64,000 nt of DNA from Micromonospora sp. WMMD812 (GTDB lineage: Bacteria; Actinomycetota; Actinomycetes; Mycobacteriales; Micromonosporaceae): assembly GCF_027497215.1 (NCBI RefSeq), contig NZ_CP114904.1:124001-188000 (forward strand), in the 5' to 3' direction. The notes beneath the pieces are model-generated. The model did no database searches, was not told the origin of the DNA, and was given only the letters and a program-made list of their open reading frames with translations. The translations under genes were made by a program, and so were the position numbers. Every line of letters begins with the position of its first letter. Position 1 is the stretch's first letter. Below, piece by piece: positions 23,730 to 33,165 of this stretch.

Positions 23730-25289
23730 TCAGGAGAGCGTGTCGGTCTGGACGCCGGGGCGGCCGTTCTCGACGACGAAGCTGGCGTGCGTGCTCACCG
23801 GCGCCCCGGGGGTCGTGACGTACGGGACGACGCGGTAGTCGCTGCGCCACTCGTCGCGTCCGACCGTGCAGCGCACGTATCCGCGCCGCTGGTTGTAGTA
23901 CCTCATGTGCGGGTTCGAGGCGAGCCACTCCTGGCCGCGCGCGTCCATGTCGGCGCCGTCGGCCCCGGAGCTGATCGAGGTGCCGAGGAACTCCGTCCCC
24001 ACGGTGCGCGAGCTCTGGTCGTCGAAGTTCTGCTTGAGGTCGGCGACCATGCTGCAGTGCGCGTCGCCGGTGACGACCACCATGTTGTCGACGTTCCGGC
24101 GGGCGACCGCGTCGAAGATCCGCTGCCGGGCCGGCTCGTAGCCGTTCCAGTTGTCGTCCGACAGGTTCTCGCCCGGCCCGGGGTCGCGGTCGGCCTTGGC
24201 CATCACCGTCTGCTGGGCCAGGATGTTCCAGTTCGCGCGCGACGCGGCCAGGCCGTCGAGCAGCCACTTCTCCTGCTCCGCGCCGAGCATCGAGCGCGTC
24301 GGGTCGTCGGCCTCCGGCGAGCCGGGCGGGACCTGGTCGTCGCGGTACTGGCGACCGTCGAGGATGTTGAACTCGGCGAGCCGGCCGTAGCGCAGCCGCC
24401 GGTACAGCCGCATGTCGGCGCCGCGCGGCAGCGCGCTGCGCCGCAGCGGCAGGTGCTCGTAGTACGCCTGGTAGGCGGCGGCCCGTCGCTGCAGGAAGCT
24501 CTCCGGCGACTGGGCGGCGTCCTCGGAGTTCTCGTCGGCGTAGTTGTTCTCGACCTCGTGGTCGTCCCAGGTGACCGCCCAGGCGAACCGGCCGTGCGCG
24601 GCCTGCAGGTCGGGGTCGGTCTTGTACTGGGCGTGTCGGACCCGGTAGTCGGCGAGGGAGAAGATCTCCGCGGCGGGCAGGTGCGCCCGGCCGATCGTGC
24701 CGGCCGACGGCCCCTCGTAGATGTAGTCGCCGAGGTGGACGACCAGGTCGAGGTCCTCGTCGAGCATGTGCCGGTACGGGGTGAAGTGGCCAGCCGGGTA
24801 GTTCTGGCAGGAGACGAACGCGAAGGCGAGGCTCCGCGGCAGGTCCCAGTAGGCCGGGGCGGTGCGGGTGCGGCCGACCGGGCTGATCTCGGTGCCGGTC
24901 CGGAACCGGTAGAAGTACTCCCGGTCGGGGCGCAGCCAGTGCACCTCCGCGTGCACCGAGTGTCCGAGCTCCGGGGTGGCCAGCTCCACCCCCCGGCGGA
25001 CGACGCGTCGGAAGCCGGCGTCCTCGGCGATCTCCCACCGGACCGGCACCACGCGCTGCGGCATCCCGCCGAGACCGTCGGCCGCCACCGGCTCCGGGGC
25101 GAGACGGGTCCAGAGGACCACACCGTCGGGCAGCGGGTCGCCGGACGCGACGCCCAGGGTGAAGGGGTTGTCCGGGAGCCGGCCGGTCGCCAGGGCCGGA
25201 GCGGCGGACCAGCCGGCCACCGCCGCCGCGAGCCCGGCGCCGGCCGCCCCGGCCAGACCGAGGAACGAGCGTCGATCGAACTGCTGCAT
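23730..25289 (-). CDS. phoD: Alkaline phosphatase D family protein (PhoD), Tat-exported
   Basis: 519 residues, typical for PhoD. The Tat signal peptide has FDRRSFLGLAGAAG at residues 5-18. The mature part starts with the PhoD N-terminal beta domain (FTLGVASGDPLPDGVVLWTRL), followed by the metallophosphatase core: SCQNYPAGHF, HLGDYIYEG, WDDHEVENNY and GDAHCSM. These carry the Fe/Ca-binding Asp, Asn and His residues. It releases phosphate from phosphodiesters or monoesters outside the cell after folded export. The ATG at 25289 is chosen because the twin-Arg motif follows directly and GGAG precedes it. No Pho box was identified. Confidence 0.93.
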   Translation of the reverse strand: MQQFDRRSFLGLAGAAGAGLAAAVAGWSAAPALATGRLPDNPFTLGVASGDPLPDGVVLWTRLAPEPVAADGLGGMPQRVVPVRWEIAEDAGFRRVVRRGVELATPELGHSVHAEVHWLRPDREYFYRFRTGTEISPVGRTRTAPAYWDLPRSLAFAFVSCQNYPAGHFTPYRHMLDEDLDLVVHLGDYIYEGPSAGTIGRAHLPAAEIFSLADYRVRHAQYKTDPDLQAAHGRFAWAVTWDDHEVENNYADENSEDAAQSPESFLQRRAAAYQAYYEHLPLRRSALPRGADMRLYRRLRYGRLAEFNILDGRQYRDDQVPPGSPEADDPTRSMLGAEQEKWLLDGLAASRANWNILAQQTVMAKADRDPGPGENLSDDNWNGYEPARQRIFDAVARRNVDNMVVVTGDAHCSMVADLKQNFDDQSSRTVGTEFLGTSISSGADGADMDARGQEWLASNPHMRYYNQRRGYVRCTVGRDEWRSDYRVVPYVTTPGAPVSTHASFVVENGRPGVQTDTLS

Positions 25290-25429
25290 CGAGGATCTCC
25301 TTACGACAGAGGGGAAGATCAACTCGATCCTCGGCAGCACCGGTGAGGATCAGGTTTCCCTGTCGTTGCCGACCGGCGGCCATCCTGGGCACAGCAGTCG
25401 ACGGTGGTGGATCGCTCGTGGGCCCAGAG

Positions 25430-26367
25430 TCAGGGACGCAGCGCGTCGACGACGACGCGGGTCGCCTGCGCGATGAGCGCGTCGTCGTACGTCGCGTCCT
25501 TCGTGTCTCGGCTCGACATCACGACCAGCACGATCGGGGCGCCGTCCGGCGGCCAGAGGACGGCGATGTCGTTGCGCGTGCCGTAGCCGCCGGAGCCGGT
25601 CTGTCGCCGACCACCCAGCCGTTCGGGACGCCGGCCCGGATGAGGCCGTCACCCGTGGTGTTGCCCCGCAACCAACCGTTGAGGACGTCCCGGTCCTCCC
25701 GGGACAGCGCGGTGTCCACGGCGTACGCGCGCAGGTTGCCCGCGAAGGCGCGCGGCGTGGTGGTGTCCCGCTCGTCGCCGGGCCGGGCCTCGTTGAGGGA
25801 GGTCTCGTAGCGGGCCGCCTCGGTGGTCGTGTCGCCGAGGCTGCGGAGCGCCTCCTCGAAGCCGCGCGGCCCGCCGAGGCGGCGCAGGATCAGGTTGGCG
25901 GCGGTGTTGTCGCTGTACCGGACCGCGGCCTCGGCCACGTCGCGCAGGGGCATCCCCGTGGCCACGTGTCGTTCGGTGACGGGGGAGTGCGCCACCAGGT
26001 CGGCCCGCGGGTAGCGGACGACGCGGTCGAGGTCGGCGGTCGAGGTGCGGTCGAGCAGCGCCGCGGCGGCCAACGCCTTGAACGTGGAGGCGTAGGCGAA
26101 CCGCTCGTCGGCCCGGTACCGCACGCTCCGGCCGGTCCCGGTGTCGACCGCGTGCACCCCCAGCCGTACGTCGGACGCGGCCTCGAGTCGGCGGAACTCC
26201 TGCTCGGCCCGGCGGGTGTCGCCGGCGGTGTCGCCCGGGCCGGGCGTGGTCGCGGCACCGGTCGGCGTCGTGGGGGAGGGGGCCGCGGCGTCGCAGGCCG
26301 CGGTCGGAGTGAGCGAGACCACCACGAGTGCCCCGACGACGACCCGTCGCGCGTGCGATGACCACAT
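25430..26367 (-). pseudogene. Class A beta-lactamase gene interrupted by a one-base deletion at the KTG motif
   Basis: From the ATG at 26367 the frame encodes a lipoprotein signal (lipobox TAAC) and then the class A beta-lactamase core: SxxK as STFKALA, SDN as YSDNTAA and the Glu166 region [16 protein letters not shown]. At 25600-25604 the frame breaks. The minus strand reads GGCGACAGACCGGCTCC, where GGCGAC-AAG-ACC-GGC would give Asp-Lys-Thr-Gly. One A is missing from the Lys codon. Restoring it gives [12 protein letters not shown] and a clean C-terminus ending VVVDALRP at 25430, 312 residues in all. As written, the product changes frame, ends at 25519 and lacks the KTG box, so it should be inactive. 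A sequencing error is as likely as true decay, because everything else is intact. Confidence 0.88.
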
Positions 26368-26395
26368 GGCGTTCTCCTCCGTCCGGCCGGGCGGC

Positions 26396-26439
26396 GAGCC
26401 GGGCACCGGCTCAACGGGCGTCGATCCGGTGCCCGGCTC
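26396..26439. repeat. 14-bp inverted repeat upstream of the beta-lactamase gene
   Basis: GAGCCGGGCACCGG at 26396-26409 pairs perfectly with 26426-26439 across a 16-base loop. It sits 29 bases before the beta-lactamase ATG, where it could act in the 5' leader or as a second terminator for the gene upstream. Confidence 0.5.
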
Positions 26440-26454
26440 CACCCTGATGACGCT

Positions 26455-26486
26455 GTCGACCTGCCCCGGATCCGGGGCAGGTCGAC
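26455..26486. terminator. Perfect 32-base palindrome, terminator of the DUF5709 gene
   Basis: The 16 bases 26455-26470 (starting GTCGACCTGCCCC) are exactly mirrored in 26471-26486, centred on GGATCC. It lies 25 bases after the stop of the minus-strand DUF5709 gene, as expected for a terminator hairpin. A protein-binding site is an alternative. Confidence 0.6.
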
Positions 26487-26511
26487 CGGACACGACGCGG
26501 GCGGGTCCCGC

Positions 26512-26973
26512 TCAGCGCAGCGGGCCGTCGCCCGGGCCGTCGGGGTCGTCGACCAGGTGGATCGCGGCCTCCTCGGCGCTCGCGGCGCCGGCGTCGATCC
26601 CCGCGTCCCACGCCACCGAATCGGCCTCCTCGTCCTCGCCGAGGCCCTCGTCGTAGGCGACGAGGCGGCCGGCGCGCGGCTCCCGCTCGTACCCCCGCCG
26701 GGTCAGCTCGTCCTCGTCGTCGGTGGTCGCGGCGTACGGATCGATGTCCGGTTCCTCCTGGGCCAGCAGTTGGTCGAGGGACTCACCCGCCCGCTCCTCG
26801 GCGGGCGTCGTCCCGTACCGGTTCGCGCCCGACCAGTGGTCCTCGGCGATGATGCCCGTGTCGAGGGGGTCGCCGACGCGATCGTCGTCGAGGGTGTCCG
26901 AGGCGTCCAGGACGCCGTCGTCCTCGGCCACGTTCCACTCCTCGACGCGGTCCGTGCTGTCGGTCTGGCTCAC
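26512..26973 (-). CDS. DUF5709 acidic protein
   Basis: 153 residues with strong acidic bias. It carries the signature of DUF5709 (DDGVLDASDTLDDDRVGDPL, then GANRYGTTPAEERAGE), a family frequent in actinobacteria and of unknown function. No signal peptide, membrane segment or catalytic motif is visible, and the sequence looks largely disordered apart from the central block. It is transcribed alone, with a strong palindromic terminator. Confidence 0.88.
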   Translation of the reverse strand: MSQTDSTDRVEEWNVAEDDGVLDASDTLDDDRVGDPLDTGIIAEDHWSGANRYGTTPAEERAGESLDQLLAQEEPDIDPYAATTDDEDELTRRGYEREPRAGRLVAYDEGLGEDEEADSVAWDAGIDAGAASAEEAAIHLVDDPDGPGDGPLR

Positions 26974-27048
26974 GGCGTTCTCTCCTCGTTCGAGATTCAG
27001 CAGGTGGTGCCCAGCCTAGGACGGTCGAGTGGGGAGCCGGGGGTGGGG

Positions 27049-28080
27049 TCAGCGGCGGGGGCGGCGAGGCTGGTCGCTGGAGCGGCGGACGACCAGCTCC
27101 GGCTGGAAGACCACGTGCCGGTGCCGGTGGGTCTCCCCGGACTCCGCCTCCTCGAGCAGGAGCTGCGCCGCGGTGCGGCCGAGCTGCTCGCGGGGCTGAC
27201 GTATCGATGACAGCGGCACCGCCGCCGCGTCGGCGAACTCGATGTCGTCGTACCCGACGATGGCCACGTCGGCGGGCACCCGCAGGCCGCGCGCGGTCAC
27301 CTCCTGGAGCACGCCGAGCGCGATCAGGTCGTTGGCGCAGAAGACGGCGGTGGGGCGCTGCCGGGCGGGCAGGGCCAGCAGCTCCTCGGCGGCGCGCCGG
27401 CCGGCGGCGACCGTCAGGCTGGACGTCGCCGACACCTGCAGCTCGGCGTCGGCGCCGCGCTCCTCGAGAGCGGCGGCGGCGCCGGCGTGCCGCTCGGCGA
27501 CCTGGGCGATCGAGAACGGGCCGCCGACGTACGCGATGCGGCGGTGGCCCTGGTCCAGCAGGTGGTCCATGGCCAGCCGGCCGCCGAGCACGTCGTCGAC
27601 CGCCACCGAGCAGCGGCTGGCCCGCCCCGAGCCCCGGTCGACCAGCACCACCGGAATGCCGCGGTCGATGAGCCGTTCCAGGTTGGGCTGAGGGCCGTGG
27701 CCGACCGGCGTGATGAGCACCCCGCGGACCCGCTGCTCCTCCAGCAGCTCCAGGTGGCGCCGCTCGCGGGCGCTGTCCTCGCCGCTGTTGCAGACGACGA
27801 GCATGGCGCCGGCCTCCTCGACCACCCGCTCGGCGCCGCGCACCACGTCGGTGAAGAACGGGTTCGCCACGTCCAGGACGACGATGGCGACGGTGCGGCT
27901 GTGGCCGGCCCGCAGTTGGCGGGCGGAGTCGTTGCGGACGTAGCCGAGTTCGGTGATGGCGGCGAGCACCCGTTGCCGGGTGGCGGGGGCGACCGTGTCG
28001 GGTCGGTTGAGCACGTTGCTCACCGTGCCGAGGGAAACGCCGGCGTGCCGGGCCACCTCCTTGATGTTCGCGGCTGCCAT
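27049..28080 (-). CDS. LacI-family transcriptional regulator of the rhamnose locus
   Basis: 343 residues. The N-terminal LacI helix-turn-helix is IKEVARHAGVSLGTVSNVLN, with the hinge helix near 50-58. A periplasmic-binding-protein-like sensor domain then runs to the C-terminus. The C-terminal Arg-rich tail is not conserved in the family. The gene is divergent from the rhamnose import and catabolism operon. The gap between them holds two LacI-type operators, so the protein very likely represses both its own gene and the operon until L-rhamnose or a derivative binds. Confidence 0.93.
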   Translation of the reverse strand: MAAANIKEVARHAGVSLGTVSNVLNRPDTVAPATRQRVLAAITELGYVRNDSARQLRAGHSRTVAIVVLDVANPFFTDVVRGAERVVEEAGAMLVVCNSGEDSARERRHLELLEEQRVRGVLITPVGHGPQPNLERLIDRGIPVVLVDRGSGRASRCSVAVDDVLGGRLAMDHLLDQGHRRIAYVGGPFSIAQVAERHAGAAAALEERGADAELQVSATSSLTVAAGRRAAEELLALPARQRPTAVFCANDLIALGVLQEVTARGLRVPADVAIVGYDDIEFADAAAVPLSSIRQPREQLGRTAAQLLLEEAESGETHRHRHVVFQPELVVRRSSDQPRRPRR

Positions 28081-28208
28081 GACTCCCTCGACGATCCGTG
28101 CGGTGGTGTGCGGCCCGCGGTCCGGTGCGGCGCCTCGCGGTGGTCCCCGGGCCGCCGGACACGTCGCTCGGGCGGTCCCCGCCGGGTAGACCGGCAGTGT
28201 ATAGCTCC

Positions 28209-28220
28209 TAAAACGTTTCA
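28209..28220. promoter_or_regulatory. LacI-type operator 1 (over the regulator's own promoter)
   Basis: TAAAACGTTTCA has the central CG and palindromic AAACGTTT core expected of a LacI-family site. It lies within the spacer just upstream of TATACA, the candidate -10 of the regulator gene on the minus strand, which suggests autorepression. Confidence 0.6.
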
Positions 28221-28327
28221 TCCAGCCGGGCCGTTCGTGCCGGCGCGCCCCGGTGCCGCTGTTCCCAGACCGCGCCTCGGGTGGCGAACCCGGCTTCGGC
28301 AACAGGGGAGAAATCGCATGGAAACTC

Positions 28328-28356
28328 TTGACGCTCCCGAACGCCAGCCCTACGGT
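28328..28356 (+). promoter_or_regulatory. Promoter of the rhamnose operon
   Basis: TTGACG (28328-28333), a 17-base spacer, then TACGGT (28351-28356). Transcription would start near 28363, so operator 2 lies just inside the transcript, a classic roadblock position. Confidence 0.55.
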
Positions 28357-28370
28357 CCATGCACAACAGA

Positions 28371-28382
28371 TGAAACGATTCA
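28371..28382. promoter_or_regulatory. LacI-type operator 2 overlapping the ribosome-site region
   Basis: TGAAACGATTCA is a near-perfect palindrome around CG, sharing the half-site TGAAACG with operator 1 on the opposite strand. It touches the ribosome site CAGGAGGGG (28381-28389) of the first importer gene. Confidence 0.6.
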
Positions 28383-28394
28383 GGAGGGGATCGG

Positions 28395-29918
28395 ATGACC
28401 CCCGACGCACCGGGCGTCGATGGCGCTCCGCTGCTGGTACTGGACGGCGTCACGAAGTCCTTCGGGGCCGTCGCCGCGCTGCGCGGGGTGCACCTGGCGC
28501 TGCACCCCGGTGAGGCCCACGCCGTGGTCGGAGAGAACGGGGCGGGCAAGTCCACCCTGGTGAAGGTTCTGGCCGGCGCGCACGCGCCGGACTCCGGCGC
28601 GATGACCCTCGACGGGCGGCCGCTGCACCTGCGCGGCCCCGCGGACGCGCTCGCCGCCGGGATCGCGGTCATCTACCAGGAACCGACGCTGTTCCCGGAC
28701 CTGTCGGTGGCGGAGAACATCTTCATCGGCCGGCAGCCGCTGCGCGGGCTGCGCCGCATCGACGCCGCGGCGATGAACCGCGACGCGGGGCGGCTGTTCG
28801 AGCGGCTCGGCGTCCGGATCGACCCGACCCGGCCCGCCCGCGGGCTCTCCATCGCCGACCAGCAGCTCGTCGAGATCGCCAAGGCGATCTCCTTCGACGC
28901 CCGGGTCCTCGTCATGGACGAGCCGACCGCCGCGCTCTCCGGCGTCGAGGTCGAGCGGCTCTTCGGGGTGGCCCGCTCGCTCTGCGAGCGCGGCGCCGCG
29001 GTGCTGTTCATCTCGCACCGCTTCGACGAGGTGTTCGACCTGTGCCAGCGGGTCACCGTGCTGCGTGACGGAGCCTGGGTCTCCAGCGACCGGGCCGCCG
29101 ACCTCACCGTCGACGAGGTGGTGCGGCGCATGGTCGGCCGGGACGTCTCGTCGCTGTATCCCAAGCGGGACGCCCCGCTGCGCGACACGCTGCTCGAGGT
29201 CCGCGGCCTGACCCGGGCGGGTGTCTTCTCCAACGTGTCCTTCTCCGTTCGCGGCGGCGAGATCGTCGCGCTGGCCGGACTCGTGGGCGCCGGCCGCAGC
29301 GAGGTCGCCCGCGCCGTCTTCGGCGTCGACCGGTACGACGCCGGCGAGGTACGGGTGGCCGGTCGCGCCCTTCCGCCCGGGAACCCGGGCCGGGCCATCG
29401 CCGCCGGCCTGGCCCTGGTCCCCGAGGACCGGCGCCAACAGGGCCTGGTCATGGAGCTGTCGGTGGAGCGCAACGCCACCCTGGCCCGCCGCCGCGCCCT
29501 GAGCCGGCTGGGCCTCCTGCTCGGCGGCGCGGAGCGCGCGGAGGCCAGGCGCTGGACCCGGCGGCTCCAGGTGAAGGCCGCCCGGCTCTCCGCGCCGGTT
29601 GCCACTCTCTCCGGCGGCAACCAGCAGAAGGTCGTGCTCGCCAAGTGGCTCGCCACCGAGCCGCGGATCCTGATCATCGACGAGCCCACCCGGGGCATCG
29701 ACGTCGGCACCAAGTCCGAGGTGCACCGGCTGCTGTCCGAACTGGCCGGCGAGGGACTCGCCGTCCTGATGATCAGCAGCGAACTGCCCGAGGTGCTCGG
29801 CACGGCCGACCGGGTCCTGGTCATGCACGAGGGGCGGCTGGTCCGCGAGCTGCCCCGCGCCGAGGCGGACGAGACCTCCGTGATGTTCGCCGCCACCGGG
29901 CAAGGAGCGACCGCGTGA
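28395..29918 (+). CDS. rhaT: Sugar ABC transporter ATPase, CUT2 family (rhamnose importer)
   Basis: 507 residues made of two ABC domains in tandem, as in RbsA/AraG/RhaT. Domain 1 has Walker [10 protein letters not shown] at 46-54 and Walker [12 protein letters not shown]. Domain 2 has a degenerate Walker A (GLVGAGRSE), signature [15 protein letters not shown] and Walker [13 protein letters not shown]. It powers import of the sugar through the two permeases that follow. It is the first gene of the rha operon, with a very strong ribosome site six bases before the ATG. L-rhamnose is assigned from the operon's enzymes. Confidence 0.9.
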   Translation: MTPDAPGVDGAPLLVLDGVTKSFGAVAALRGVHLALHPGEAHAVVGENGAGKSTLVKVLAGAHAPDSGAMTLDGRPLHLRGPADALAAGIAVIYQEPTLFPDLSVAENIFIGRQPLRGLRRIDAAAMNRDAGRLFERLGVRIDPTRPARGLSIADQQLVEIAKAISFDARVLVMDEPTAALSGVEVERLFGVARSLCERGAAVLFISHRFDEVFDLCQRVTVLRDGAWVSSDRAADLTVDEVVRRMVGRDVSSLYPKRDAPLRDTLLEVRGLTRAGVFSNVSFSVRGGEIVALAGLVGAGRSEVARAVFGVDRYDAGEVRVAGRALPPGNPGRAIAAGLALVPEDRRQQGLVMELSVERNATLARRRALSRLGLLLGGAERAEARRWTRRLQVKAARLSAPVATLSGGNQQKVVLAKWLATEPRILIIDEPTRGIDVGTKSEVHRLLSELAGEGLAVLMISSELPEVLGTADRVLVMHEGRLVRELPRAEADETSVMFAATGQGATA

Positions 29919-30976
29919 GCCGCACCGATGCCGGCGCCCCCGAGCGGGCCACCGCCGACACCCGCGCCGAGCCGGACCCACGCCGCCGGGGCCTCGCCGA
30001 GCGGCTGTTCGCCGTACGCGAGCTGAGCCTGCTGATCGCCCTCGCCGTCCTCGTCCTGATCACCACGGTGCGCAACGACCGCTTCCTCAGCGGCCAGAGC
30101 GTGAAGGACCTGCTGTTGGGCTGCGCGATCCTGGTGATCCTGGCGGTCGGCCAGACCCTGGTCGTCATCACCCGCAACGTCGACCTGTCCGTCGGCTCGA
30201 TCCTGGGCCTGGTCGCGTTCGCCACCGGCTCGCTGTTCCTCGGCGCGCCCGGCACTCCGTGGCCCGTCGCGCTCCTGGTCGGCGTCGCGCTGGGGGCGTT
30301 GTGCGGCGCGCTCAACGGCGGTCTGATCGCGGTGGCCCGGGTGCCGGCCCTCGTCATTACGCTGGGCACCCTCTACGCGTTCCGTGGCGTCGACTACTAC
30401 TGGGCGTCCGGGCGCCAGATCAACGCCGCCGACATGCCCCGGTCGTTCCTGCGGCTGGGCAACCAGACGGTGCTCGGCGTGCCCGTGCTGTTCCTCGTCG
30501 CGGTGGTCGTCGTCGCCGTCGTCGGGTTCTACCTGCGGTCCTACCGCAGCGGCCGGGAGCTGTACGCGATCGGCTCCGAACCGGCCGCCGCGCGGCTCTC
30601 CGGCATCCCGGTGGGCCGGCGGGTGTTCGCCGTGTTCGTCGCCAACGGCGCCCTCGCGGGCCTCGCCGGCGTGCTGTACGCGGCCCGGTTCGGCACCCTC
30701 GACGCCGCCGCCGGCACCGGGCTGGAGCTCCAGGTCGTCGCCGCCGCCGTGGTCGGCGGGGTGGCCATCTTCGGTGGCAGCGGCAGCGCCTACGGCGCGG
30801 CGCTCGGCGCCGTGCTGCTAACCACGATCGGCAGTTCGCTCGCGGTCCTGCGCATCGACCCGTTCTGGCAGCAGGCCGTGGTCGGCGCGCTCATCCTCGC
30901 CGCCATCGGCCTGGACCGGTTCCTGGCCCTGCGGATGGCGGCCCGGCTCAGAGGGAGAAGCGCGCATGGCGCATGA
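29915..30976 (+). CDS. rhaP: Sugar ABC transporter permease, CUT2 (rhamnose)
   Basis: 353 residues from a GTG overlapping the ATPase stop (GTGA). About ten hydrophobic segments are typical of CUT2 permeases (BPD_transp_2 family). The N-terminal 40 residues are polar and Arg-rich. The internal motif [19 protein letters not shown] near 275 is the conserved cytoplasmic loop that contacts the ATPase in this family. Confidence 0.9.
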   Translation: MSRTDAGAPERATADTRAEPDPRRRGLAERLFAVRELSLLIALAVLVLITTVRNDRFLSGQSVKDLLLGCAILVILAVGQTLVVITRNVDLSVGSILGLVAFATGSLFLGAPGTPWPVALLVGVALGALCGALNGGLIAVARVPALVITLGTLYAFRGVDYYWASGRQINAADMPRSFLRLGNQTVLGVPVLFLVAVVVVAVVGFYLRSYRSGRELYAIGSEPAAARLSGIPVGRRVFAVFVANGALAGLAGVLYAARFGTLDAAAGTGLELQVVAAAVVGGVAIFGGSGSAYGAALGAVLLTTIGSSLAVLRIDPFWQQAVVGALILAAIGLDRFLALRMAARLRGRSAHGA

Positions 30977-32036
30977 CAGCCTGTACGCGGCGCCGCCGAG
31001 CGTGGGCGCCGAGGCCGACGCCGGGCGGGGACCGGGCGGCCTCGCCACGCTGCGCGGGCTGCTCGGCTCCTGGGACGCGGCGGTCGTCGCCGCGCTCGCC
31101 GTGGCGGTGCTGCTCGCCGGCCTGACCGTGGAGAACTTCGCCACCGGCCGCAACACCCAGTTCCTGCTGCTCGACCTGGTGCCGCTGGCGCTCATCGCGC
31201 TGCCGATGACGCTGATCGTCATCACCGGCGAGATCGACCTGTCGGTGGCCAGCATGGTCGGCCTGTGCAGCACCCTGATGGGTCAGCTCTGGCTCTCCAG
31301 TGGACTGTCCCTCGAGCTGATCTGCGTCCTCGTGGTGCTGCTCGGCGGCGTGCTCGGCGCGCTGAACGGGCTGTTCGTCACCGGCTTCGGCCTGCCCTCG
31401 CTGGCGGTGACCATCGGCACGCTCGCCCTCTACCGGGGCCTGTCGTTCGTCGTGCTCGGCGACCAGGCGGTGGCGGACTTCCCGGCCAGCTGGACCGCCG
31501 CCGCGATGCGGAACATCCCGGGCACGTCCGTCCCCGCCGTGGTCGTCCCGGTGCTGCTGCTCGCGCTGGTCTTCGGTGTCGTGCTGCACGCCACCTCGGC
31601 CGGCCGGGCGCTGTACGCCACGGGCAACAACGACCAGGCCGCCACGTTCGCCGGAGTGTCGGTGGCCCGGACGAAGTTCTGGCTGTTCGTGGTCTCCGGC
31701 GCGGTCTGCGGGCTGGTCGGCGTCTTCTGGACGCTGCGCTACGCCAGCGCCCGCGGCGACAACGCCACCGGTCTCGAACTCACCGTGGTGACCGCCGTGC
31801 TGCTCGGCGGCGTCTCGATCTTCGGCGGCCGGGGCGGGCTGCTCGGCGTGGTCGCGGGAGTCCTGCTCCTCGGCGTGTTGCGCAACGCCCTGCAACTCGC
31901 CGACGTCGACGCCAACGCGCTGACGATCGTCACCGGCACCCTGCTCATCGCATCCGTCGTGCTTCCCAACGCCGTCGCGGACGTCCGCGCCCGGCTGCAC
32001 CGCCGACGACAGCGCGCGAACCCCGTCGCGCCCTGA
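30966..32036 (+). CDS. rhaQ: Sugar ABC transporter permease, CUT2 (rhamnose)
   Basis: 356 residues, overlapping the previous permease gene by 11 bases. The same BPD_transp_2 fold is present, with VITGEIDLSVASMVGL near residue 85 and LLGGVSIFGGRGGLLGVVAG near 285. It forms the heterodimeric channel with the preceding protein; two different permeases are characteristic of RhaSTPQ-type systems. Confidence 0.9.
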   Translation: MAHDSLYAAPPSVGAEADAGRGPGGLATLRGLLGSWDAAVVAALAVAVLLAGLTVENFATGRNTQFLLLDLVPLALIALPMTLIVITGEIDLSVASMVGLCSTLMGQLWLSSGLSLELICVLVVLLGGVLGALNGLFVTGFGLPSLAVTIGTLALYRGLSFVVLGDQAVADFPASWTAAAMRNIPGTSVPAVVVPVLLLALVFGVVLHATSAGRALYATGNNDQAATFAGVSVARTKFWLFVVSGAVCGLVGVFWTLRYASARGDNATGLELTVVTAVLLGGVSIFGGRGGLLGVVAGVLLLGVLRNALQLADVDANALTIVTGTLLIASVVLPNAVADVRARLHRRRQRANPVAP

Positions 32037-32069
32037 TTCCCCCACCACCGACCTCCGGAAGGGATATCG

Positions 32070-33155
32070 ATGTCCGCGCACCGCAGAGGTTTCCGTCTCG
32101 GGGCCACCGGCCTCGCCCTCGCCGCCCTGCTGCTCAGCGCCACGGCCTGCGGCGGCACCACCCGGGAGAACTCCGGCGACGACTCCGGCGCCGGCAACCA
32201 GGCCAGCGGCGCCGCCAACCCGGACGCCGCCATCAAGGAAGGGCTCAAGATCGCCTTCCTGCCCAAGCAGGTGAACAACCCCTACTTCACCGTCTCGGAC
32301 AGCGGCGGCAAGGCCGCGGTGACCGAGATCAAGGGCGAGTACAAGGAGGTCGGCCCCTCCGAGGCCAGCGCCTCCTCCCAGGTCAGCTACATCAACACCC
32401 TGTCCCAACAGGGCATGGACGTGATCGTCACGTCGGCCAACGACCCGAACGCGATCTGCGGCGCGCTGAACCAGGCGAAGGCCGCCGGCGCCAAGATCGT
32501 CACCTTCGACTCGGACACCAAGCCGGAGTGCCGCCAGATCTTCGTCAACCAGGTGACGGCCGAGGGCATCGCGGAGAACCAGGTCAAGCTCATCTCGCAG
32601 CAGGTCGGCGGCGAGGGTGAGATCGCGATCCTCTCCGCCACCGCCAACGCGACCAACCAGAACGCCTGGATCGCGCTGATGAAGGAGGAGCTGAAGAAGC
32701 CCGAGTACAGCAAGCTCAAGCTGGTCACGGTGGCGTACGGCAACGACGACGACCAGAAGTCGTTCCAGGAGACCCAGGGCCTGCTGCAGTCATACCCCAA
32801 CCTCAAGGGCATCATCTCCCCGACCACCGTGGGCGTGGCCGCCGCCGCCCGCTACCTGAGCGGGTCGCAGTACAAGGGCAAGGTCAAGCTCACCGGCCTC
32901 GGCACTCCCAACCAGATGCGCGAGTTCGTCAAGGACGGCACCGTCGACGGGTTCGCCCTGTGGAATCCCGCCGACCTCGGCTACCTGGCGGCCTACGCGG
33001 GCGCCGCACTGGCGTCGGGCCAGATCAGCGGCGCCGAGGGCGAGAAGTTCACGGCCGGCAAGCTCGGTGAGTACACCGTCGGCAAGGACGGGGTGGTCGT
33101 CCTCGGCCCGCCCACCGTCTTCGACAAGAACAACATCGACCAGTTCGACTTCTGA
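32070..33155 (+). CDS. rhaS: Rhamnose ABC transporter substrate-binding lipoprotein
   Basis: 361 residues. Lipobox ATAC with Cys27 anchors it outside the membrane. The mature protein has the periplasmic_binding_4 fold of RhaS/LsrB-like binders: LKIAFLPKQVNNPYFTV at the first strand, then TSANDPNAICGAL. A conserved ligand-pocket Asp occurs in DSDTK. It captures L-rhamnose for the importer. A GC hairpin follows the stop, which may let this gene be expressed at a different level from the enzyme genes downstream. Confidence 0.9.
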   Translation: MSAHRRGFRLGATGLALAALLLSATACGGTTRENSGDDSGAGNQASGAANPDAAIKEGLKIAFLPKQVNNPYFTVSDSGGKAAVTEIKGEYKEVGPSEASASSQVSYINTLSQQGMDVIVTSANDPNAICGALNQAKAAGAKIVTFDSDTKPECRQIFVNQVTAEGIAENQVKLISQQVGGEGEIAILSATANATNQNAWIALMKEELKKPEYSKLKLVTVAYGNDDDQKSFQETQGLLQSYPNLKGIISPTTVGVAAAARYLSGSQYKGKVKLTGLGTPNQMREFVKDGTVDGFALWNPADLGYLAAYAGAALASGQISGAEGEKFTAGKLGEYTVGKDGVVVLGPPTVFDKNNIDQFDF

Positions 33156-33165
33156 CCGCTCGCCG

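Larger units (their letters stand above)
28081..28394. other. 314-bp divergent control region of the rhamnose locus
   Basis: No gene is seen here. The region holds the -10-like TATACA for the LacI gene (28198-28203 on the minus strand), operator 1 at 28209-28220, a plus-strand promoter at 28328-28356 and operator 2 at 28371-28382 just before the ribosome site of the first importer gene. Confidence 0.65.

Noticed and set aside
22978..25392. Frame of about 800 codons in another phase over the TetR and PhoD genes
   Set aside because: The two genes in the correct phase have a complete helix-turn-helix and metallophosphatase motifs. The alternative phase is Arg/Pro/Gly-rich without motifs.
25519..26493. 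Intact beta-lactamase of about 324 residues
   Set aside because: The frame is open but, after about 25602, encodes an Arg/Ser/Pro-rich tail in place of the KTG motif and last strand. It is a frameshifted product.
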